Shown here piece after piece: positions 1-4,776 of a stretch of 7,374 bases of DNA. Where the stretch lies: contig JASHXM010000081.1 in assembly GCA_030043545.1 (NCBI GenBank), positions 1 to 7,374 of the forward strand, read 5' to 3'. The stretch is from Thermoplasmata archaeon. Its GTDB lineage: Archaea; Thermoplasmatota; Thermoplasmata; Lutacidiplasmatales; UBA184. A program made the translations under genes and the position numbers. Each line of letters opens with the position of its first letter. Position 1 is the first letter of the stretch. The notes below the pieces were generated by a model that was given only the letters and a program-made list of their open reading frames with translations, was not told where the DNA came from and made no database searches.

Positions 1-154
1 TGTCTGCACCCCAACCGGTGATCGGGATCCGACGTCGCGCAGCCTCGACCTCGCGGTCGGACGGCGACCGCCCGAGCAACTCCACCATCGTGCGGTAACG
101 GATCGAGGGCTGCACGGGATCGAGCAGCCACTCGACCACCCGACTGCGGGTCAC
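1..154 (-). CDS. N-terminal fragment of an alpha-helical, terpene-cyclase/prenyltransferase-like family protein (partial)
   Basis: Only the first 51 codons are present; the gene continues past the left edge. Reading leftward from a GTG at 154-152, the protein contains VVEWLLDPVQPSIRYRT, then MVELLGR, then a charged stretch ending in ARRRIPITGWGAD. The pattern 'W-L-L-(D/E)-P-x-Q-P-S-I/V-R-Y-x-x-(L/V)-x-x-L-L-G-R-x-x-x-D-x-E-V-x-x-A-R' opens a family common in archaea and bacteria. That family is usually predicted as an alpha/alpha-toroid and labelled squalene cyclase-like or, misleadingly, NifH-like; its biochemical role is not established to my knowledge. The start is uncertain: another in-frame GTG lies at 169-167, and an in-frame stop is at 223-221. 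Neither GTG has an obvious Shine-Dalgarno. It is transcribed divergently from the thermopsin gene, so no functional link is implied. Family assignment rests on recalled sequence pattern only. Confidence 0.6.
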   Translation of the reverse strand, partial: MTRSRVVEWLLDPVQPSIRYRTMVELLGRSPSDREVEAARRRIPITGWGAD

Positions 155-271
155 ACTGCTCGGAACCACCGCGGGCCGATGAACGTGCGGGGACCAGCCG
201 CCGGGGGTGAAGGTCCCGAGTTAGACGTCGCGAGGTCACCGACCGCGTCCCGGCTCGGTCCGAGGCGATCG

Positions 272-280
272 GTTAAATAG
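272..280. promoter_or_regulatory. TATA-like element in the divergent intergenic region
   Basis: The AT-rich string GTTAAATAG stands out in otherwise GC-rich DNA between two divergent genes. Read on the minus strand it is CTATTTAAC, close to an archaeal TATA box. It would place a leftward transcription start near position 248, giving an untranslated leader of roughly 80-95 bases before the 154 or 169 start. Read on the plus strand it would give a start near 305 and a leader of about 100 bases for the thermopsin gene. Direction cannot be decided from sequence alone. Confidence 0.35.
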
Positions 281-347
281 CCCACCGAGCGCGCCGGTCG
301 CGGGTCCTCGCCGGCCGGTCGGCTGTTCGGACGTCTCGCGAATCTCA

Positions 348-357
348 TTTCATAAAG
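348..357 (+). promoter_or_regulatory. Possible TATA element of the thermopsin gene
   Basis: TTTCATAAAG lies 50-59 bases before the GTG start at 407. With the usual archaeal spacing of about 25 bases from TATA centre to transcription start, transcripts would begin near 377 and carry a leader of about 30 bases. The leader contains a G-rich run (393-397) that is at best a weak Shine-Dalgarno. The rest of the 155-406 interval shows no gene or RNA that I recognise. Confidence 0.35.
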
Positions 358-406
358 CTCAAAAGGGGTTGGCCGCTCGGACCGACGCCTCAGGGGGCTG
401 GGGATT

Positions 407-3400
407 GTGAACTCGAAGCTTTGGGTCTTGGGAATCGTCGCGTTCGCCGTGGTCGGCTGGATGGGGCTGGGAGTCTCGGCCGCCGCCCAGACCGGCAGCC
501 CGGGAGCGGCTGCCAGCCCGGTATCCGATCACGCGAGCGCTACTACGGCACCGGCGGCGACCGCCGCGTCGACCGCCACCGTCACCACGAGTGGCGTCAC
601 GAACATCGCGTCCACGATGGCCGCGAACGCTCTCGCCGCCACCCGCGCGGCAGGGCTGAAGCCGAATGTCGTTTTCATTCCGCGTCCGTCTGAATCGGCG
701 GCCGAGATCGCGGCCGCGAAGGAAGCCGGACAGATCACTCCCGGCTACACCGGCGACCCCGCACCGATCGGCCTTGGGTACTTCGGACTCAGCGGATCCG
801 GGATCGGTCCGGAGACCCCGACGTACCTCAACACGACCGCCGTGGAGGGGTTCGTCGATGCGAACGCGACCGGTATCCAGGCGGCGGACCTCTACCAGTC
901 CTCGCCGGACAGCTACGGGATCCAGCTCAACGCCGTCGTGACGAACGTGACGTTGTTCGGCTCGACGCACAACGCGACGGGCGTCCCCTTCGAGTACTGG
1001 ACCCAGAACGTCGTCGAGTTCTACCCGTCCGCGGGCTTCATGGTGCTCGTCACCAACGTGTGGAACTTCACGGGCGGCAGCTACACGGGCCATGAGTTCT
1101 ACTCGCACGGCCCGTACGGGACGAACTACTACGCGGAGCTCGGCTACTACTACTCCGAGCTGGTCGTCCCGACGCCGATCTCCTATCCGTTCAACCTCAC
1201 GCTGACGATGAGCTCGTCCGTCACCGACGGGCGCGAGAACGTCAGCTTCGACGTGCAGCTCGTCAACCCGTTGGCGCCCTCCGAGAACTTCAACCTCCCG
1301 TACGACTGGGTCGTCTTCAACTCGGAGAAGGCGGTCGGCGGCGTGCCGATCGTGACCCCCGCCAACTACCAGGCGAACGGCTTCAGCTACAACCCGATCG
1401 GCCTCACGAACGATTTCGAGCTCGACATCTGCGGCCCGGGGGACGGGAGCCAGGCCGACCTTTCGACCGCGGACGCGACGCTCGGGCTCGCCTACTTCAA
1501 CGGCGCGTCGTTCGTCTCCGTGCCGGCCGCATACAACTACGGCGGCGAGACGGGCGAGACCGCGACCGGGGCGAACGTGGCGTGGAACGCCGGCCCCTCC
1601 GGAGCGCCGGGCGGGCTTGCGGACTACGGGAACATGACGACCGGTCCGGCGATCCTTTCCGGCCTGTGGGGCACGGGAGCGCCGTCGGGCGAGGCGAAGA
1701 TCACCCTCGCCGAGACGCCGGCGGACGCGTTCAACTTCTTCTCCTACGCGGGCGCGACGGGATTCTCGTCGCCGCTCGTCTCGGAGTACGAGTACGCGCC
1801 CGACATGGCGACCCACACCTACTACCTGATGCCCGGGACGTACACGGTGATCAGCCAGCTCTCGGAGTTCACCAACGTCTCGACCGTGGTCGTCTCCTCG
1901 CTCCTGTCGAGCCCGCTCACGGTCCCCGTGACGCTGACCTCCGACCCGAGCATGGGCGTCTACACGCCGATCTGGGCGTTCTCGAACGCCGAGGTGGCGG
2001 GACTCGCGACGAGCGGCGCCGGCACCCCGGCGTCCCCGTACATGCTCGGCGGGGCCCAACCGCATCCGTTCTCGTCGCTCTACGGGCTGTACAACGACTA
2101 CATCTTCCCGGCGTTCCCGGGCGTCTTCCTCCAGGGGACGACGGTGAGCGTGGAGTTCGACTCGCCGGGGAACTTCGCCGCGACGACGAATGACTTCCAG
2201 TTCCCGGGGCCGTACGTCGAGCAGACGAACGACCTGCAGTGGTGGCTGTGGGACGTCAGCAACGTCGCGGTCGTCGACGCCGCGAACATCAGCGGATGGT
2301 TCGGGGCGCAGGCGTGGTACCCCACGTCGTTCGACACGTTCAGCATGGTGCTGTACGAGTCGTCGCACAACCTGATCGCCGGGAACCACTTCTGGGTGGA
2401 CGGCGGCGGGATCGTCTCGTTCTCGGGCGGCACGCTGTTCGGCCCGCTCAACATCGGCGGCGGCAACAACACGATCTGGGGGAACACGTTCCACGGCGGG
2501 ACCCAGGCGCTGACCCCCTGTCCGGGGACTGTCGCGGTGCCCAACGTCTGCCTCGCGACCGACGTCCTGAACGGGGCGAACGGCGTCGGGATCGAGATCG
2601 CGGAAGGGTACGACCTCGTCTACAACAACTACGTCGCCGTGCCGACGACCGCGTGGCTGGAGCCGCTGAACCTCTACTCCGGCGACCCGGAGCTGTTCAC
2701 CCACGACATGTGGAACATCACCCCGGTCCTCGCGACCGTCGTGAACCACGTCTCGAACTTCCCCGGGATCGCGCTGACCGGCAGCATCATCGGCACCGTC
2801 GACCAGGGCGGGAACTACTGGTGGGACTACGGCATCGCGCAGAACCCGTACAACGGCGCGGTCAATCCGTTCAACGGGTCGTACTACGAGAACGCCGAGA
2901 CGCTGATCGTCGAGATCTACGGGCCGTCGTACTACTACGCGACGTACATCTACGGGATCGGCGATCTGGACCCGCTCACCACCACCACGGAACCGGTGAC
3001 GTTCCACGCGCACGGACTGGTCGCCGGCTCGCCGTGGCTGGTCGAGGTCGCGCAGGATGGGCTCGTCTACGCCTACGATGAGACGACGAGCTCGACGATG
3101 GCGATCGGCAACCTCGCGGGCGGTTCGTACGTCTGGATCGCCGCTTCGGTCCCCGGCTACACGGAGCCGAGCGGGTCGATCCACATCACCGGCCGGCACG
3201 CGATCAACGTCGGGGCGAACTTCCGGCTCGAGCACGGCTACTCGATCCTGAAGTTCCACGAGAGCGGGCTCCCGCGCGGCACGGAGTGGGCCGTCCAGCT
3301 GAACGGCACGACGCCCGCGACGTACGCGTTCAACGGCACCTACGTGATGACGGGCGCGACCGGCGAAGCGGTGGTGCTGGACGGCTCGTACACCTTCTCG

Positions 3401-3835
3401 GTGTACGGGGTCCCGAACTACTCGCCGAGCCCCTCGTCCGGGTCGTTCGCGATCACGGGAACGACGACGCTCCACGTTCGGTTCAACCTGAACCTGTACG
3501 GCGTCACGTTCACCGAGTCGGGGCTCCCGGCCGGTGCCCACTGGTCGGTCCGGATGACCGGACCGTTCGCGGGGCACGGCTCGCAGACCCGCACGGTGTC
3601 GTCGCGGTCGACCACGGCGAGCTTCCTCGCTCCGAACGGCACGTACTCGTTCACCGTCAGCGCGCCGCACGGCTACTCGTGCAGCGCGTCATCGCCGGTG
3701 ACGGTCGCGGGCAGTGCGGTCGGGGTCGCGGTGACGTGCACGGCGTTGCCGGAGGCCGGCGGGGCGCCGGCCCACTTCGCGCCGTCTGCGCTGGGCGCGG
3801 TCCGGGGGCTCTCGATCGCTCGGGAGCTCCTCTAG
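407..3835 (+). CDS. Secreted multidomain thermopsin-family acid protease (peptidase family A5) with beta-helix and ESGLP modules
   Basis: This 1142-residue protein starts at GTG 407; I found no plausible alternative start and nothing better upstream. Residues 1-27 are a signal peptide (SK, then hydrophobic LWVLGIVAFAVV, cleavage near VSAAA), followed by an Ala/Thr-rich possible propeptide to about 117. Residues about 118-420 match the thermopsin domain: PAPIGLGYFGL opening, DICGPGDGS near 336, NYGGETGETATG near 381, SGLWG near 415. Thermopsins are pepstatin-sensitive acid endopeptidases working outside the cell; their catalytic residues are not well defined, so none are marked. Residues about 600-810 look like a right-handed beta-helix (NosD/CASH type): NLIAGNHF, NNTIWGNTF, YDLVYNNYV, and GGNYWWDYG near 802. 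Three C-terminal modules begin near 864, 947 and 1031, the last two with ESGLP. There are more than a dozen N-x-S/T sequons. No C-terminal membrane helix is visible, so the enzyme is probably released or held non-covalently. The family call is firm; domain limits are approximate. Confidence 0.9.
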   Translation: MNSKLWVLGIVAFAVVGWMGLGVSAAAQTGSPGAAASPVSDHASATTAPAATAASTATVTTSGVTNIASTMAANALAATRAAGLKPNVVFIPRPSESAAEIAAAKEAGQITPGYTGDPAPIGLGYFGLSGSGIGPETPTYLNTTAVEGFVDANATGIQAADLYQSSPDSYGIQLNAVVTNVTLFGSTHNATGVPFEYWTQNVVEFYPSAGFMVLVTNVWNFTGGSYTGHEFYSHGPYGTNYYAELGYYYSELVVPTPISYPFNLTLTMSSSVTDGRENVSFDVQLVNPLAPSENFNLPYDWVVFNSEKAVGGVPIVTPANYQANGFSYNPIGLTNDFELDICGPGDGSQADLSTADATLGLAYFNGASFVSVPAAYNYGGETGETATGANVAWNAGPSGAPGGLADYGNMTTGPAILSGLWGTGAPSGEAKITLAETPADAFNFFSYAGATGFSSPLVSEYEYAPDMATHTYYLMPGTYTVISQLSEFTNVSTVVVSSLLSSPLTVPVTLTSDPSMGVYTPIWAFSNAEVAGLATSGAGTPASPYMLGGAQPHPFSSLYGLYNDYIFPAFPGVFLQGTTVSVEFDSPGNFAATTNDFQFPGPYVEQTNDLQWWLWDVSNVAVVDAANISGWFGAQAWYPTSFDTFSMVLYESSHNLIAGNHFWVDGGGIVSFSGGTLFGPLNIGGGNNTIWGNTFHGGTQALTPCPGTVAVPNVCLATDVLNGANGVGIEIAEGYDLVYNNYVAVPTTAWLEPLNLYSGDPELFTHDMWNITPVLATVVNHVSNFPGIALTGSIIGTVDQGGNYWWDYGIAQNPYNGAVNPFNGSYYENAETLIVEIYGPSYYYATYIYGIGDLDPLTTTTEPVTFHAHGLVAGSPWLVEVAQDGLVYAYDETTSSTMAIGNLAGGSYVWIAASVPGYTEPSGSIHITGRHAINVGANFRLEHGYSILKFHESGLPRGTEWAVQLNGTTPATYAFNGTYVMTGATGEAVVLDGSYTFSVYGVPNYSPSPSSGSFAITGTTTLHVRFNLNLYGVTFTESGLPAGAHWSVRMTGPFAGHGSQTRTVSSRSTTASFLAPNGTYSFTVSAPHGYSCSASSPVTVAGSAVGVAVTCTALPEAGGAPAHFAPSALGAVRGLSIARELL

Positions 3836-3862
3836 GGTCCACGACGAGCAGGGAACCCGGAA

Positions 3863-3910
3863 GGGAGTCCGCTCGCTGAGCGGATTCCCAACCCCTTCTA
3901 TCTTCGTTTT
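3863..3910 (+). terminator. Hairpin plus T-rich tract after the thermopsin gene
   Basis: GGGAGTCCGCT (3863-3873) pairs with AGCGGATTCCC (3879-3889) around a five-base loop, an 11-bp stem with one G-T pair. A pyrimidine-rich stretch follows, with TCTTCGTTTT at 3901-3910. The stem begins 28 bases after the thermopsin stop. Archaeal termination relies mainly on T-rich tracts, so the T run may matter more than the hairpin; the hairpin could instead protect the transcript 3' end. Confidence 0.6.
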
Positions 3911-3942
3911 CCTCCTCCGGTTGGAGGCTCCGCGAACCGCGG
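3911..3942 (+). other. Two small tandem hairpins between the thermopsin and SSB genes
   Basis: CCTCC (3914-3918) can pair with GGAGG (3923-3927) across a GGTT loop. CCGCG (3930-3934) can pair with CGCGG (3938-3942) across three bases. In DNA this GC-rich, short stems arise easily by chance. They lie immediately after the T-rich tract and before the SSB gene, so they are recorded as possible leader or 3'-end structure. The rest of 3943-4017 holds nothing I recognise. Confidence 0.3.
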
Positions 3943-4017
3943 GGGTCCTCGGCGGCGCGACGGCCCGGCACGCTATCCGCCACCGTGCGTTGGGTCGAAC
4001 GGCGCTGTTCGAGCGCG

Positions 4018-4024
4018 GGAGGAG
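4018..4024 (+). promoter_or_regulatory. Strong Shine-Dalgarno deciding the CTG start of the SSB gene
   Basis: GGAGGAG is a near-ideal match to the anti-Shine-Dalgarno of archaeal 16S rRNA. Its GGAGG core ends eight bases before CTG 4031. No in-frame ATG, GTG or TTG was found upstream back to about 3857, so this site is the main reason for choosing CTG as the start. Confidence 0.6.
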
Positions 4025-4030
4025 AGGCAA

Positions 4031-4351
4031 CTGCCCGACAGCCGGCCGCCGGCCACGTTCATCGCCGACCTGAAGCCGTCCCGGGTCGCCTCGATCGAAG
4101 CGACGGTCGATGCCCTCGAGCCGACGCGGGAGATCACGACCCGCGACGGCGCCCGCAAGAAGGTCCGTAACGGCCGCTTGAAGGACGCCACGGGGGAGAT
4201 CTCCCTCGTCTTGTGGGGTAATGAGGTCGACCTGGTCGCCGCCGGCGAGCGGGTCGCGATCATCGAGGGGTGGGTCTCCGACTATCGCGGGCGTCCCCAG
4301 ATCTCGCTCGGCCGCGGCGGGCGGATCGAGAAGCGGCCGGCGCCGTCGTAG
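4031..4351 (+). CDS. Single OB-fold ssDNA-binding protein (archaeal SSB/RPA-like), CTG start
   Basis: Reading from CTG 4031 to TAG 4349-4351 gives 106 residues: PATFIADLKPSR, then IEATVDALEPTREITTRDG, RLKDATGEISLVLWG, AGERVAIIEGWVSDYRG and PQISLGRGGRIEKR. This order is the signature of the single-OB-fold archaeal SSB: a first strand followed by '(R/K)-x-(I/V)-x-T-x-(D)-G', 'D-x-T-G-x-I-x-L-x-L-W', 'G-x-x-(V)-x-I-x-x-G-(Y/W)-V' and 'G-x-x-Q-(I/L)-x-(V/L)-G-R-x-G'. Such proteins coat single-stranded DNA in replication and repair through aromatic and basic residues of the barrel. The Trp in LVLWG and in EGWVS are candidate contacts. There is no acidic C-terminal tail; the end is basic. The frame has no ATG, GTG or TTG near its beginning, so a start-codon scan misses it. 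A genuine CTG start with the strong Shine-Dalgarno is my preferred reading; a base error near the start is the alternative. Confidence 0.88.
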   Translation: MPDSRPPATFIADLKPSRVASIEATVDALEPTREITTRDGARKKVRNGRLKDATGEISLVLWGNEVDLVAAGERVAIIEGWVSDYRGRPQISLGRGGRIEKRPAPS

Positions 4352-4416
4352 CGCGTCCGGCGACCGTTGCGCCCCCTTCCCGGTGGCGAGATAGGCCGGG
4401 TCCCCGACCATCCCCC

Positions 4417-4698
4417 ATGGCGCAGTTCATCGTACGCGTCTACCGGGCGAAGCGGGGGTATCGGGTCGTGATCGACGGGATGACCGACTTCGACGTCGCC
4501 CGACGGGACGAGGTCGAGCCCCGCGCCCGAGCGGCGATCGCGGACCGCATCCGGGCGTACCTGCCGGCCCGGGCGGCCCCCCCACTCGACCCGGACGTCG
4601 TCTCGACCGTCTACTTCGAGCTGTCGGTGATCAGATGCACGGCGCCGCCCCCCTGGGACGACTCGACCCCCCCTCAGCGGATCCCGGAACCGGTGTGA
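4417..4698 (+). CDS. Small alpha/beta protein of unknown function, possibly HicB-like
   Basis: ATG 4417 gives 93 residues. The open frame extends upstream to an ATG at 4270, but that overlaps the end of the SSB gene and adds an Arg/Pro-rich stretch typical of out-of-frame GC-rich DNA, so the shorter start is chosen. The protein begins with two likely strands (QFIVRVYRAK and GYRVVIDGM), an acidic turn (TDFDVARRDEVEP), then a helix ARAAIADRIRAYL, and later a strand VVSTVYFELSVI. This strand-strand-helix-strand order, with the pattern 'G-Y-x-V-x-I-x-G', resembles the HicB antitoxin/UPF0150 fold. That link is inference. No HicA-like toxin is adjacent and no DNA-binding tail is obvious. It lies 65 bases after the SSB gene on the same strand, with no clear Shine-Dalgarno, so it may be translated from a leaderless transcript. 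The C-terminus is Pro-rich and probably disordered. Confidence 0.65.
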   Translation: MAQFIVRVYRAKRGYRVVIDGMTDFDVARRDEVEPRARAAIADRIRAYLPARAAPPLDPDVVSTVYFELSVIRCTAPPPWDDSTPPQRIPEPV

Positions 4699-4776
4699 GG
4701 CAGGGACGCCGGTCCAGGGGGGGCTCGGTGCGCTCGATGGGAGGGTTCTTAGCCCCGACGTATATCCGCGGCCGCC

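Noticed and set aside
151..348. A 65-codon minus-strand frame with an ATG
   Set aside because: It ends just inside the better supported leftward gene in another frame, is Arg/Pro-rich, spans the TATA-like element and has no recognisable motif.
359..3670. An 1103-codon open frame on the minus strand, opposite the thermopsin gene
   Set aside because: Its product is Arg/Val/Asp-rich with no recognisable domain. Strong C/G-ending codon use on the plus strand removes stops from the antisense frame, which explains it; the plus-strand protein has clear domains.
3930..4010. A tRNA or other structured RNA gene between the thermopsin and SSB genes
   Set aside because: Short stems are present, but no cloverleaf, T-loop consensus or CCA-adjacent acceptor pairing could be assembled.
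3985..4170. A 61-codon plus-strand frame overlapping the start of the SSB gene
   Set aside because: It is Arg-rich and lacks any motif; the OB-fold frame overlapping it is far better supported.
4270..4416. N-terminal extension of the small 93-residue protein to ATG 4270
   Set aside because: The extension overlaps the SSB coding end and encodes an Arg/Pro-rich stretch unlike the folded part that follows ATG 4417.
4761..4766. TATATC as the TATA box of the propeller gene
   Set aside because: It lies only about 11-16 bases before ATG 4777, so transcription would start inside the gene, and no later start keeps the signal peptide. TTCTTA at 4746-4751 is better placed for a leaderless transcript but too degenerate to annotate.
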